Origin: JAQUGA01 sp964521105
GTDB taxonomy: Bacteria > Bacteroidota > Bacteroidia > Bacteroidales > WCHB1-69
DNA: 54,369 bases
NCBI GenBank assembly: GCA_964521105.1
Contig: CAZFPO010000010.1
Coordinates: 1 to 54,369 of the forward strand
Direction: 5' to 3'
In this document: positions 9,178 through 18,215 of the stretch, piece after piece
Layout: every line of letters starts with the position of its first letter
How positions within the stretch are numbered: position 1 is the first letter of the stretch
The notes under the pieces: generated by a model
Database searches by the model: none
Told to the model about the DNA's origin: nothing
What the model saw: only the letters and a program-made list of their open reading frames with translations
Made by a program: the position numbers and the translations under genes

Positions 9178-9216
9178 AAAGCTGTTACTATTAATTAAAA
9201 TTATAGCTTTAACTTT
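9178..9216 (+). terminator. Possible weak terminator hairpin
   Basis: AAAGCT (9178-9183) can pair with AGCTTT (9205-9210), followed shortly by TTTTT. The stem is short and the loop long, so this is a tentative call. Confidence 0.3.
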
Positions 9217-9223
9217 TTATTAG

Positions 9224-9253
9224 TTTGTTTGTTAATGAAAAACAGTATTTTTG
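9224..9253 (+). promoter_or_regulatory. Promoter of the PD40/Omp85-like gene
   Basis: TTTG (9224-9227), 18 bases and TATTTTTG (9246-9253) match the Bacteroidota -33/-7 consensus. The ATG is 31 bases downstream of the -7 box. Confidence 0.65.
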
Positions 9254-9284
9254 TTGTTAATTCAATAGATAAATAAGCAATATT

Positions 9285-12200
9285 ATGTTATTTTCAAAAA
9301 AATATTTCTCTACTTGGCTTTTAGGGATAATTTGTTTTTTTCAGATTGAAAATAGCAGTGCTCAGTTTTATAATGGAATGCAAATGAATTTTGGTAAAAA
9401 CCGCATTCAATATCAGGAGTTTAATTGGATGTATTACCGCTCTGATAGATGTGATGTTTATTTTTATCCAAAAGGAAAGCAAATTGCACAATATGTTTTA
9501 AAATACGGTTCGGCTGTGATTGAACAGATGGAGCAAAAAATTGGCGGGGCATTAGAAAATAAAATTCAATTTATAATTTATACAAACTTCAATGATTTTA
9601 GAGAGTCAAATATTGGCTTGATTGGTGAAGATATGTACAATACCGGAGGGGTAAATTATATTTCGGGGAATAAAGTTTTTTTGTATTTTGATAAAGGATA
9701 TCGCGATTTAGATCGAATGATGATGGGGGGTGTTGCTTCGGTTATCATTCGCGAAATGCTTTATGGTGGAAGCGTTTTTTCAAAAGTTAAAAATCAAACA
9801 ATATTAAATATTCCCGATTGGTTTATTGATGGTTTACTGTCGTTTTATTCCGAAAATTGGAGTTTTGAGTTGGATAATTATTACCGAGATATGATTATTA
9901 ACGGTAAAGCCGATGATATTACTAAATTAAAAGGAAAAGAATCAATTGTAGCGGGACACGCATTTTGGAAGTTTATTTCGGATAAATATAGTGATAGAAG
10001 TGTAGCCAGCGTTTTAAATATGACGAAGAACATCCGAAATTTTGAACGCGCAGTTCTATATTCTTTAGGTTCTTCGTTTGATAATTTATATGCTGCTTGT
10101 TTGGTTTATTATAAAAATAGATATGAAATTGACGTCAATCGTGATGCCCCCATTGAAAATTTTGCTATTAAAACCAAGAAAAACAGAATTTATTCTCAAT
10201 ATTCCGTTTCAAATTCAAAAGGACATGTAGCTTATGTTACAAATCAAGAGGGTCAAGAGAAAATTTGGGTTATAAAATCGGGTCAAAAAAAGGCTAAACG
10301 TATCTATAAACAACATCATAAAATTGAAACAAATCCAGATAAATCCTACCCATTATTAGCTTGGAATTCGCGAGGTAATCTTTTGGGAATTATCCGAAAA
10401 GAAAAAGAATTGCTGTATTTTATTACTTATGATGTTGACTCCAAAGAATTAACTAAAAAGCCAATTATCAATATGGATAAGGTTACTTCATTTTCATACT
10501 CTAATGATGGGAAGTATTTTACATTTTCGGGAATAAAAAATGGACAATCGGATATTTTTGTTTATTTTTTAGCCTCAAACTCCTATATACCAATTACCGA
10601 TGATATTTACGATGATTATGGTCCGGCATTTTACGAGGGGAGTAGTAAAATAATTTTCAGTTCTAATAGACATGTTGATAGTACCGAAATTAAAAATTTT
10701 CCGGGACGAGAAATTTTAATAAAACCATATAATTTATTTGTTTTTGATTTTATTAACCGAAGTAAAAAATTATTTAAAGCCACAAATTTTGAATTTTCAA
10801 GCCAAACAAATCCAATCGATATTGGAAAAAATAATTTTATTTTCCTTAGTGAAGAATCAGGTATAACTAATAGATATATAGGTTCTTTCGATAGCACAAT
10901 TAGTTATATTGATACATCAGTACATTATTCTTACTATGCTGAAATATCTCCATTAACAAATTTTTCAACTAGTATTTTAGAACATGAGTTTAGTTTTTCC
11001 AATTCAAAAATTATCGACAATTTTTATTACAAAGGTAAATACCAGCTTCTAACTTCTAATTATCAAAAAAAACAAAAAGGATTAGAAAACATCGAGCCAA
11101 CAAAATACCGAAGTGAATTAGGAATTTCTGTAAATAAAAGTCCGTTGAATTCGGACTCAGTAAATTTGGTTGAAAAACCAAAGAGGAAAAGATTAGCTCC
11201 TGTAAAATTAAAAGATGCCTATAAAGACCATCCCGAGTATATTGCTGAAACAGGACATCAAGCTATTTTTATATTAGGCGAGGATACTACCCGTAAACAA
11301 GTTGAAACAAATACCTTAAAGCCCGATCAAGTTGAAAAAAGCTATTTAGTTCAATATTTGATAAGTCAAATAGTTTCGCAAGTCGATTTTAGTTTTTTAA
11401 ATACATCATATCAGCAATTCGCAGGTGGAAATTTCCCTATTTATCAAAATGCTGGTTTTAATGCCTTATTTATGGTTGGTACAAATGATCTATTGGAAGA
11501 CCATAGAATTATTGGTGGGGTGAGGTTTTCAATTGATTTTAGCGATACGGAATTTCTATTAAGCTACGAAAACCTAAAAAACAGATTAGATAAACAAGTT
11601 TTGTTTCACCGACAAAACTCTAAATATATATATGATTTATTTGCCGTTAAACAAACATCGTATACCTTAGCCTACATTCTTAAATGGCCATTTTCTGAGG
11701 TGAGTGCAATTAGAGGAACTGCATTAGGTCGATTTGATAGAAAAGTTTATCTTGCCACCGATTTAATTACATTAAAGGAACCTAATTATTTGGGTTATTG
11801 GAGTGGTTTAAAAGGAGAATATATTTTTGATAATTCACGTAATTTAAGTCAAAATATTTTAAAAGGTACACGTGCAAAATTATTTGCCGAATACTATCAA
11901 TCGGTTGAAGATGAAAATAAAAATCTCTTTGTTTTAGGTGGCGATTTTAGAAATTACATCAAAATTCATAAAACATTTATTTGGGCTAACCGAATTGCGG
12001 CGAGCACCTCTTTTGGCAAAAACCGTTTAATATATTATATGGGAGGTGTCGATAATTGGTTATTTCCCAAGTTTAATAGCGAAACAAGCATAGCTCAAGA
12101 CCAAAATTATACGTATCAAACCTTAGCTACTAACATGAGGGGTTTTCATCAAAATATACGAAATGGAAATAGTTTTGCAGTTATCAATAGCGAACTAAGG

Positions 12201-12527
12201 TTTCCTGTGTTTCAATACTTTAGGGCAAAACCAATTAAATCATCGTTCATTAAAAATTTTCAAATTATTACGTTTGGCGATATTGGAACTGCATGGACTG
12301 GTTCAAATCCTTATTCTGAAGATAATTCTTTATTTAAGCAAATAATTATTAGAGGTCCAATAAAAGTTACATTACAAAAACAAACCGACCCAGTAGTTGG
12401 TGGATATGGATTTGGACTTCGCTCAACCCTTTTTGGATATTTTATTCGAGCCGATTGGGCATGGGGTGTAGAAGACAGAAAAATTCAACCAAGAGTTTTT
12501 TATATTTCATTGAATTTAGATTTTTAA
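9285..12527 (+). CDS. TolB-like propeller protein with C-terminal Omp85-like barrel
   Basis: The 1080-aa protein has a signal peptide ending at NSSAQ. Residues about 30-270 resemble an MA-clan peptidase domain, but the zinc motif is degraded: IIREMLYGG stands where HExxH is expected, and PDWFIDGLLSF where PxWxxEG is expected. Residues about 280-560 hold PD40/WD40-like propeller blades (FSYSNDGKYFTFSG, YGPAFYEGSSKIIFSSNR). Residues about 690-1080 look like an Omp85/BamA-type barrel: GGDFRNYIK, NMRGFHQNIRNGNSFAVINSELRFP, FGDIGTAW, and a terminal aromatic strand. I infer an outer-membrane protein with a periplasmic or surface propeller. The architecture is Bacteroidota-typical, and its job is unknown. 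Confidence 0.75.
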   Translation: MLFSKKYFSTWLLGIICFFQIENSSAQFYNGMQMNFGKNRIQYQEFNWMYYRSDRCDVYFYPKGKQIAQYVLKYGSAVIEQMEQKIGGALENKIQFIIYTNFNDFRESNIGLIGEDMYNTGGVNYISGNKVFLYFDKGYRDLDRMMMGGVASVIIREMLYGGSVFSKVKNQTILNIPDWFIDGLLSFYSENWSFELDNYYRDMIINGKADDITKLKGKESIVAGHAFWKFISDKYSDRSVASVLNMTKNIRNFERAVLYSLGSSFDNLYAACLVYYKNRYEIDVNRDAPIENFAIKTKKNRIYSQYSVSNSKGHVAYVTNQEGQEKIWVIKSGQKKAKRIYKQHHKIETNPDKSYPLLAWNSRGNLLGIIRKEKELLYFITYDVDSKELTKKPIINMDKVTSFSYSNDGKYFTFSGIKNGQSDIFVYFLASNSYIPITDDIYDDYGPAFYEGSSKIIFSSNRHVDSTEIKNFPGREILIKPYNLFVFDFINRSKKLFKATNFEFSSQTNPIDIGKNNFIFLSEESGITNRYIGSFDSTISYIDTSVHYSYYAEISPLTNFSTSILEHEFSFSNSKIIDNFYYKGKYQLLTSNYQKKQKGLENIEPTKYRSELGISVNKSPLNSDSVNLVEKPKRKRLAPVKLKDAYKDHPEYIAETGHQAIFILGEDTTRKQVETNTLKPDQVEKSYLVQYLISQIVSQVDFSFLNTSYQQFAGGNFPIYQNAGFNALFMVGTNDLLEDHRIIGGVRFSIDFSDTEFLLSYENLKNRLDKQVLFHRQNSKYIYDLFAVKQTSYTLAYILKWPFSEVSAIRGTALGRFDRKVYLATDLITLKEPNYLGYWSGLKGEYIFDNSRNLSQNILKGTRAKLFAEYYQSVEDENKNLFVLGGDFRNYIKIHKTFIWANRIAASTSFGKNRLIYYMGGVDNWLFPKFNSETSIAQDQNYTYQTLATNMRGFHQNIRNGNSFAVINSELRFPVFQYFRAKPIKSSFIKNFQIITFGDIGTAWTGSNPYSEDNSLFKQIIIRGPIKVTLQKQTDPVVGGYGFGLRSTLFGYFIRADWAWGVEDRKIQPRVFYISLNLDF

Positions 12528-12530
12528 ATT

Positions 12531-12905
12531 ATGAATATGAGCGTTTCAACCTTCATTATATTATTACTTATTGGTTTTGCTGCCGGAGTTTTAAGTGGAT
12601 TAATTGGTGTTGGAGGAGGAATTATAGTTATTCCTTCGTTGATATATATTTTAGGCATGTCGCAACACGATGCTCAAGGAACAAGCTTAGCAATATTATT
12701 GCCTCCAATTGGACTAATGGCGGTGTATAGTTATTATAAATCAGGTCATGTAAATTTATACTTTGCAGCTGTTATTGCCATTGCATTTTTCTTTGGTAGT
12801 TATTTTGGAGCCAAGTATGCTGTTAATCTTCCAGCATCTACCTTAAAAAAAGTTTTTGCCGTTTTTTTACTCCTTTTTGGAATTAAACTACTATTCGAGA
12901 AATAA
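12531..12905 (+). CDS. Half-size TauE/SafE-type membrane permease
   Basis: At 124 aa this has four predicted TM helices, half the usual eight or so of the TauE/SafE (DUF81) anion-export family. The family's glycine-rich first-repeat motif is clear: GVLSGLIGVGGGIIVIPSLIYILG, here given in part as SGLIGVGGGIIVIP. It presumably assembles as a dimer. It sits 3 bases after the Omp85-like gene and 3 bases before the PNPOx-like gene, so the three are probably co-transcribed. The transported substrate is not evident. Confidence 0.8.
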   Translation: MNMSVSTFIILLLIGFAAGVLSGLIGVGGGIIVIPSLIYILGMSQHDAQGTSLAILLPPIGLMAVYSYYKSGHVNLYFAAVIAIAFFFGSYFGAKYAVNLPASTLKKVFAVFLLLFGIKLLFEK

Positions 12906-12908
12906 CTT

Positions 12909-13355
12909 ATGAACAATGCTGTTGATAAACGAATTTTAAAATTTCTTTCGAAGCATCATGTTTTAAATCTGTGTACATGCTCGAATAATACACCATGGAG
13001 TTGTTCCTGTTTTTACGCATTTGATGAACAACAAAACCGTTTTATTATTACTTCTTATGACGATACGTTTCACTCGCAACAGGCTAATATAAACCCACTT
13101 GTGTCGGGAACTATAGTTTTAGAAACAAAAATTATTGGAAAAATTCAAGGAATTCAGTTTACGGGTAAAATGATTAAAATTGAAAATAATAAAAATGAAA
13201 ATGCAAGAAAAATATATTTAAACAAATTTCCATTTGCAGTTTTTATGAAAACTACTCTTTGGGCTATATCCGTAGAGCATTTTAAATATACCGATAATCG
13301 TTTGGGTTTTGGAAAAAAAATTGTTTGGAAAATTATTCACAATAAACAAGGCTGA
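12909..13355 (+). CDS. Pyridoxamine-phosphate-oxidase-fold flavin protein, YhbP-like
   Basis: This 148-aa cytosolic protein has the split-barrel PNPOx-like fold. The YhbP-type pattern is visible: a start with FLSKHHVLNLCTC, then PWSCSCFYAFDEQQNRFIIT, SYDDTFHSQQANINPLVSGT and GIQFTGKM. Members usually bind FMN or F420-like cofactors, and here the biochemical role is unknown. Four cysteines cluster between residues 18 and 34, which is unusual and might bind metal, although the spacing (C-x-C ... C-x-C) proves nothing. It is the third gene in the unit starting at 9285. Confidence 0.75.
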   Translation: MNNAVDKRILKFLSKHHVLNLCTCSNNTPWSCSCFYAFDEQQNRFIITSYDDTFHSQQANINPLVSGTIVLETKIIGKIQGIQFTGKMIKIENNKNENARKIYLNKFPFAVFMKTTLWAISVEHFKYTDNRLGFGKKIVWKIIHNKQG

Positions 13356-13558
13356 AAATCACTTTATTAACCTAAAGTTGTTAATTTTTTATTTTACAAC
13401 TTGATGCATTATTACAATAAGTATTACTATTTTCGCATCATGGGATTTGAATCTTGAATTATCTAAGGATTTGCTGATAATCAGATACTTAAAAAAAGCT
13501 CTAAATTTTTCAAGTTTTAAACCCCTAAGTTTCAATAATTAACATAAAATTTATTAAT

Positions 13559-16342
13559 ATGAACGAGTCATACGATTTGTTTGCTGGAATTAACACCCTA
13601 GTTGAAAAAGCACAAGAAAGTGATTTGCAAAATCCTTATAAGGGATTGGTTGAAGGTCGTGTTAGACCAAATTTGAACGAAGACTTATTAAATGATAGCA
13701 GTAACGAATCCTTTAATAAATTGAGTAATTCAAATAATAATGCTGCAAACCAAATTAACAACGACTTTGTTACGAAAGCAGATAATGAACATCAAATGAC
13801 AAACAATAACAAATATCAAAGCTATAACTCCGATGAAGTTAAAAAAGCTGCAACTATTTATTTCAAAGGCGATGATTTAGCTGCCGATGTTTGGATGAAT
13901 AAATACTCTTTAAAAGATAGTCAGGGCTTGATTTACGAAAAGAATCCTGATGAAATGCACCGCAGAATTGCAAACGAATTTGCTCGAATTGAAAAAAATT
14001 ATCCAAACCCACTATCCGAAGAAACTATTTATGAATTAATTCGTGAATTCAAATATGTTATTCCACAAGGTAGCCCAATGGCTGGTATTGGAAATAATTT
14101 TCAGGTTGCATCACTTTCAAATTGTTTTGTTATCGGAAATGAAGGTAATTCCGACTCTTATGGTGGAATAATGAAAATTGATGAGGAACAAGTTCAATTA
14201 ATGAAACGCCGAGGAGGTGTTGGACACGATTTATCACACATACGCCCCAAAGGTAGTCCTGTTAAAAATAGTGCTTTAACATCTACGGGGATTGTGCCAT
14301 TTATGGAACGTTACTCAAATTCTACGCGCGAAGTTGCTCAAGATGGTCGGCGTGGGGCTTTAATGCTTTCCATATCTGTTAAACACCCTGATGCATCTGA
14401 TTTTATAGACGCAAAAATGATTCAAGGAAAAGTTACTGGAGCAAATGTTTCAGTCCGAATTAACGATGAGTTTATGAAATGTGTTGTTAATAATACTCCT
14501 TTTATTCAACAATATCCAATTAATTCTGCTAATCCTATTTATACAAAAGAAGTTAACGCAGTTGAACTTTGGAATAAAATTATTCACAATGCATGGGCTT
14601 CGGCTGAACCTGGAATTTTGTTCTGGGATACCATAGAACGTGAGTCGATACCCGACTGTTATGTTGATGAGGGTTTTAAAACAGTATCAACAAATCCTTG
14701 TGGCGAAATTCCTCTTTGTCCATACGATAGCTGTAGATTAATAGCAATTAATTTGTACAGTTATGTAGAAAATCCATTTACCAGCGAAGCAAAATTTAAT
14801 CATACTTTGTTCAAACAACATGTGGGTTATGCTCAACGATTAATGGACGATTTGATTGATTTAGAGATGGAAAAAATCGATAAAATAATTGATAAAATTG
14901 CTTCCGACCCCGAACATGAAGAAATTAAACATGTAGAACTCGATTTATGGAATAAAATTCGTCGGAAAACGCTTCAAGGTCGCAGAACTGGATTAGGAAT
15001 TACTGCCGAAGGTGATATGTTAGCTGCTATGAATTTAAGATATGGCTCGGATGAAGCAATTGAATTTGGTGTAGAAATTCAAAAAGAGTTAGCTATTGAG
15101 GCTTATCGCTCTTCTGTAAAAATGGCTAAAGAACGTGGAGCATTTGCCGTTTATAGCTCCGAAAAAGAGAAAAGTAATCCATTTATTTTGCGTTTAAAAC
15201 AAGCTGACCCCAAATTATATAGCGAAATGATTCGCTTCGGTCGCCGTAATATTGCTTTGTTAACGATTGCTCCAACAGGTAGTGTTAGTATTTGTACTCA
15301 AACTTCTTCGGGTATTGAACCTGTTTTTAATGTTTCTTATCGTCGTCGTCGAAAGGTTAATCCTAACGACAGAGATGCAAAAGTGTCTTTTACCGATGAG
15401 CAAGGTGATACTTGGGAAGAATATACTCTGTTACACCCAAAATTTTTAAAATGGCTTAAATTAAATGGCTACAATGTTGATGAAGTTAAAGCATATAATG
15501 AGGAACAACTTGATCCAATAATCGAAAAATCACCGTATTATAAGGCAACTGCAAATGATATTGACTGGGTTAGTAAAGTTAAAATGCAAGGATTAGTTCA
15601 AAAATGGGTCGATCATTCTATTAGTGTTACGGTAAACTTACCTAAGGAGGCAACTCAGGAATTAGTGAGCCAGATTTATCAAACTGCATGGGAAAGTGGT
15701 TGCAAGGGAATGACAATTTATCGTGATGGCTCTAGATCGGGTGTTCTAATTAACAATAAAGAAAAAGAAAAAGTAAATACAAATACAATACAAGAAACTC
15801 AAGCACCTCCTCGTCCTAAAAAATTAGATGCTGATATTGTTCGTTTCCAAAATGACCGCGAAAAGTGGGTAGCTGTTATAGGTCTTCTTGAGGGTAGACC
15901 ATACGAAATATTTACTGGTAAAGCCGATAGTCTTCCAGTACCAATTAATATTAATAAATGCTGGGTAACTCGCGAAAAAGGCGATGATGGAAAAGCTCGT
16001 TACGACATGAACTATGTTGATAAAGATGGTTATGAAGGATATTTTCAAGGATTATCACGTTCCTTTAATCCGGTTTATTGGAATTATGCTAAATTAATTT
16101 CGAGTATTTTACGACATGGTATGCCAATACCTAATGTTGTGGAAACAATTCAAAATTTAAATCTCGATGACCAAGCAATTAATACTTGGAAAAATGGGGT
16201 AGCTCGTGCTCTGAAAAAATATATACCCGATGGAACCAAAGTGAAAGGCGAAATTTGCCCCGATTGTAAGTCTGAAACTGGCTTAGTTTTTAAAGAAGGG
16301 TGTCTTACTTGTAATGTTTGTGGATACTCAAAATGTGGTTAA
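13559..16342 (+). CDS. nrdJ: Adenosylcobalamin-dependent ribonucleotide reductase (class II)
   Basis: This class II RNR reduces ribonucleotides to deoxyribonucleotides using AdoCbl, independently of oxygen. Redox Cys189 lies in LSNCFVIGN. The thiyl-radical Cys381 lies in NPCGEIPL. The phosphate-binding loop APTGSVSICTQTSSG is present, and the C-terminus ends in a zinc-ribbon-like CPDCKSE...CNVCGYSKCG with redox-swing cysteines. Its 927 aa include an Asn/Ser-rich, probably disordered stretch at about residues 45-90 between a short N-terminal piece and the catalytic core. No intein is present. About 200 non-coding bases precede it, with no cobalamin-riboswitch-like motif that I can see. It is followed by a strong terminator. 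Confidence 0.95.
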   Translation: MNESYDLFAGINTLVEKAQESDLQNPYKGLVEGRVRPNLNEDLLNDSSNESFNKLSNSNNNAANQINNDFVTKADNEHQMTNNNKYQSYNSDEVKKAATIYFKGDDLAADVWMNKYSLKDSQGLIYEKNPDEMHRRIANEFARIEKNYPNPLSEETIYELIREFKYVIPQGSPMAGIGNNFQVASLSNCFVIGNEGNSDSYGGIMKIDEEQVQLMKRRGGVGHDLSHIRPKGSPVKNSALTSTGIVPFMERYSNSTREVAQDGRRGALMLSISVKHPDASDFIDAKMIQGKVTGANVSVRINDEFMKCVVNNTPFIQQYPINSANPIYTKEVNAVELWNKIIHNAWASAEPGILFWDTIERESIPDCYVDEGFKTVSTNPCGEIPLCPYDSCRLIAINLYSYVENPFTSEAKFNHTLFKQHVGYAQRLMDDLIDLEMEKIDKIIDKIASDPEHEEIKHVELDLWNKIRRKTLQGRRTGLGITAEGDMLAAMNLRYGSDEAIEFGVEIQKELAIEAYRSSVKMAKERGAFAVYSSEKEKSNPFILRLKQADPKLYSEMIRFGRRNIALLTIAPTGSVSICTQTSSGIEPVFNVSYRRRRKVNPNDRDAKVSFTDEQGDTWEEYTLLHPKFLKWLKLNGYNVDEVKAYNEEQLDPIIEKSPYYKATANDIDWVSKVKMQGLVQKWVDHSISVTVNLPKEATQELVSQIYQTAWESGCKGMTIYRDGSRSGVLINNKEKEKVNTNTIQETQAPPRPKKLDADIVRFQNDREKWVAVIGLLEGRPYEIFTGKADSLPVPININKCWVTREKGDDGKARYDMNYVDKDGYEGYFQGLSRSFNPVYWNYAKLISSILRHGMPIPNVVETIQNLNLDDQAINTWKNGVARALKKYIPDGTKVKGEICPDCKSETGLVFKEGCLTCNVCGYSKCG

Positions 16343-16365
16343 TACGGATGAATTAACTAAAATTG

Positions 16366-16397
16366 AAAAAGGATTATCGAAAGATAATTCTTTTTTT
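16366..16397 (+). terminator. Rho-independent terminator after nrdJ
   Basis: AAGGATTATC pairs with GATAATTCTT around a GAAA tetraloop (16379-16382). It is flanked by an A-run and a T-run, so it works in both directions between convergent nrdJ and dusB. Confidence 0.85.
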
Positions 16398-17373
16398 AAT
16401 ATAAATTGTCGGTTTTTATCTGTTCTAACGTATCAATAACTTCATTTAAATCAGTAGTAGTCATTAATTTAATTTTGGTTTTCTTAAAATCTGTAACCGA
16501 TTTAAAATAATTAGAATAATGTTTTCGCATTTCTAAAATAGCTCTTTTTTCACCCTTATATTCAATCGATTTTTTGAGATGTTCAATACAAACTTTGGCT
16601 TTTTCACTTAATGAAATTGGTGGTAGTATTTCATGGGTTTTTAAATAGTGTTTAATTCTATTAAAAATCCATGGATTACCAATAGCAGCACGCCCAATCA
16701 TTAAAGCATCAACACCTGATTCTTCGAGTCGCGATTTAGCAATTAACTCATTAGTAATATCTCCATTTCCAATTATTGGAATTTCAATATCTGGATGATT
16801 CTTAACAGCTTTAATCAGTGTCCAATCGGCTTTGCCTGAGTATAACTGTGAGCGAGTTCGTCCATGAATAGTTAATGCACTAATGCCAATGTCTTGCAAG
16901 CGTAATGCAACATCAACAATAGGTTTGTTTGATTCGTCCCAACTCAATCGGGTTTTTACGGTAACGGGTAAATTTACCGATTTTACGATTGCTTCGGAAA
17001 TAGAAATCATTTTGGGGATATCCTTTAAAATTGCTGACCCAGCACCCTTTGTTACAATTTTTTTAACGGGACAACCCCAATTGATGTCGATAAAATTTGG
17101 ATTATATTCTTGAGCTATCTTTGCCGCTTCAACCATTGCTTTTGCCTCGCTTCCAAATATTTGAACGGCTATTGGTCTATCTTCTTCGTCAAATTGAATT
17201 TTGTCTTTTGATTTTACCACATGGCGACTCAGAGCATCAGAAGAAACAAACTCGGTAAAAACAACATCGGCTCCATGGCGTTTGCAAATTTTTCGATATG
17301 CAATATCTGTTATATCCTCCATTGGTGCAAGGATTATTGGAGTGCCTGAAAATAATGAATGAATGTTTTTCAT
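16396..17373 (-). CDS. dusB: tRNA-dihydrouridine synthase, DusB type
   Basis: This FMN-dependent enzyme reduces specific uridines in tRNA to dihydrouridine. Hallmarks are APMEDITDIAYR at the N-terminus, the Dus signature INWGCPVKKIVTKGAGSAIL with the catalytic Cys, the FMN-contact motif TIHGRTRSQLYSGKADW and the phosphate-binding GNGDI ... LMIGRAAIGNPW. The length of 325 aa is normal. It lies downstream of a TonB-like gene on the same strand, but a terminator at 17388-17419 separates them, so it probably has its own start signal. Confidence 0.93.
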   Translation of the reverse strand: MKNIHSLFSGTPIILAPMEDITDIAYRKICKRHGADVVFTEFVSSDALSRHVVKSKDKIQFDEEDRPIAVQIFGSEAKAMVEAAKIAQEYNPNFIDINWGCPVKKIVTKGAGSAILKDIPKMISISEAIVKSVNLPVTVKTRLSWDESNKPIVDVALRLQDIGISALTIHGRTRSQLYSGKADWTLIKAVKNHPDIEIPIIGNGDITNELIAKSRLEESGVDALMIGRAAIGNPWIFNRIKHYLKTHEILPPISLSEKAKVCIEHLKKSIEYKGEKRAILEMRKHYSNYFKSVTDFKKTKIKLMTTTDLNEVIDTLEQIKTDNLY

Positions 17374-17387
17374 CTTTGGGGTTAAAT

Positions 17388-17419
17388 AAAAACAGCCTGC
17401 TTTTATACAGGCTGTTTTT
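17388..17419 (-). terminator. Terminator between the tonB-like gene and dusB
   Basis: There is a 12-bp perfect stem, AAAAACAGCCTG (17388-17399) with CAGGCTGTTTTT (17408-17419), and an 8-base loop. It lies just downstream of the TonB-like gene on the minus strand and within 15 bases of the dusB start. Confidence 0.85.
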
Positions 17420-17434
17420 ATTTAATATGGTTTA

Positions 17435-18112
17435 TTATCCAGCTAAAACAAAGCGGATAGGCATGTTAAATTGAACACGAACTGATTTACCACGTTGTTT
17501 ACCAGGCACCCATTTAGGCATTAAACTTACAACGCGTGATGCTTCTTCATCGCAACCACCACCAATTCCTCTTAAAATTTTAATGTTTGTGATATTCCCG
17601 CTTGGTTCCACAACAAATGTAACATAAACAGTTCCCTGAATACCACTTTCTCGTGCCATTTGGGGATATTTGATGTTTTCTTGAAGATATTTCATACGTG
17701 CTTCGTCGCCACCTGGAAAGGTGGGATTTTCTTCAACAACTGTAAAAATTTCGGCTTCAACCACCTCAGTTTCTTGGGTTGTTTCAACATAAGAATATTC
17801 TGTTTGATTGTTGTCAACGTCTGCATCAATTTCTATTTCATTGTCAATTACAATTTTATCATCAACAATGTTTAAAATGGTAGTAATTTGCTGAGCTGGT
17901 GGTGGAGGAGGTGTTTCGTTTCGTTGTGTTTGTTGAATCTCAATTTGTTCAATTTCTACGTTTTGAGAAATGCTTTGTTGTACTACTTCTTTCTCGTATG
18001 ATTTATACTCAAACCCAAATAAAACTAAAGACGTTGCCAATAATAACCCAATTTGAACAAAAATGGGTTTTTTTCTTTCTAAATCGGCTTTTTCATTTTT
18101 TTTAATTTCCAT
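17435..18112 (-). CDS. Energy transducer TonB-family protein
   Basis: The 225-aa inner-membrane-anchored protein has a single TM helix at about residues 20-36 (VQIGLLLATSLVLFGF) after a basic cytoplasmic tail. A periplasmic linker follows with the proline run TPPPPPAQ and an acidic/Thr-Glu stretch. The C-terminal TonB fold has the Bacteroidota signature PTFPGGDEARMKYL, the strand GIQGTVYVTFVVEPSG and the final PKWVPGKQRGKSVRVQFNMP. TonB couples the proton-motive force to outer-membrane receptors. No ExbB/D or receptor gene is adjacent, so its partner is elsewhere. Confidence 0.9.
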   Translation of the reverse strand: MEIKKNEKADLERKKPIFVQIGLLLATSLVLFGFEYKSYEKEVVQQSISQNVEIEQIEIQQTQRNETPPPPPAQQITTILNIVDDKIVIDNEIEIDADVDNNQTEYSYVETTQETEVVEAEIFTVVEENPTFPGGDEARMKYLQENIKYPQMARESGIQGTVYVTFVVEPSGNITNIKILRGIGGGCDEEASRVVSLMPKWVPGKQRGKSVRVQFNMPIRFVLAG

Positions 18113-18142
18113 AAATTAAGGTATTCATTGTTTGAAATCGTG

Positions 18143-18174
18143 CAAATTTAATTAAAAAAACAATTGTTTTTCAA
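18143..18174 (-). promoter_or_regulatory. Possible promoter of the TonB-family gene
   Basis: On the minus strand TAAATTTG (18143-18150) fits TAnnTTTG. A TTG at 18172-18174 is 21 bases further upstream, slightly long for the consensus. The start codon is 30 bases downstream. Confidence 0.45.
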
Positions 18175-18215
18175 TTTTAAATTTATAAACGAAAAAAAAT
18201 TAAACTTATTATTAA

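Noticed and set aside
13356..13558. Cobalamin riboswitch upstream of nrdJ
   Set aside because: The 203-base leader has no GCCACTG-type B12-box and no clear structured core. Only AT-rich sequence with a weak promoter-like TATTTTCG is seen.
13559..16342. Intein in nrdJ
   Set aside because: The catalytic core motifs follow each other at normal spacing, and no splicing-domain motifs are visible.
17660..18105. Plus-strand ORFs opposite the TonB gene
   Set aside because: Two short ORFs (71 and 68 aa) are antisense shadows of the TonB-family coding sequence, with no own features.
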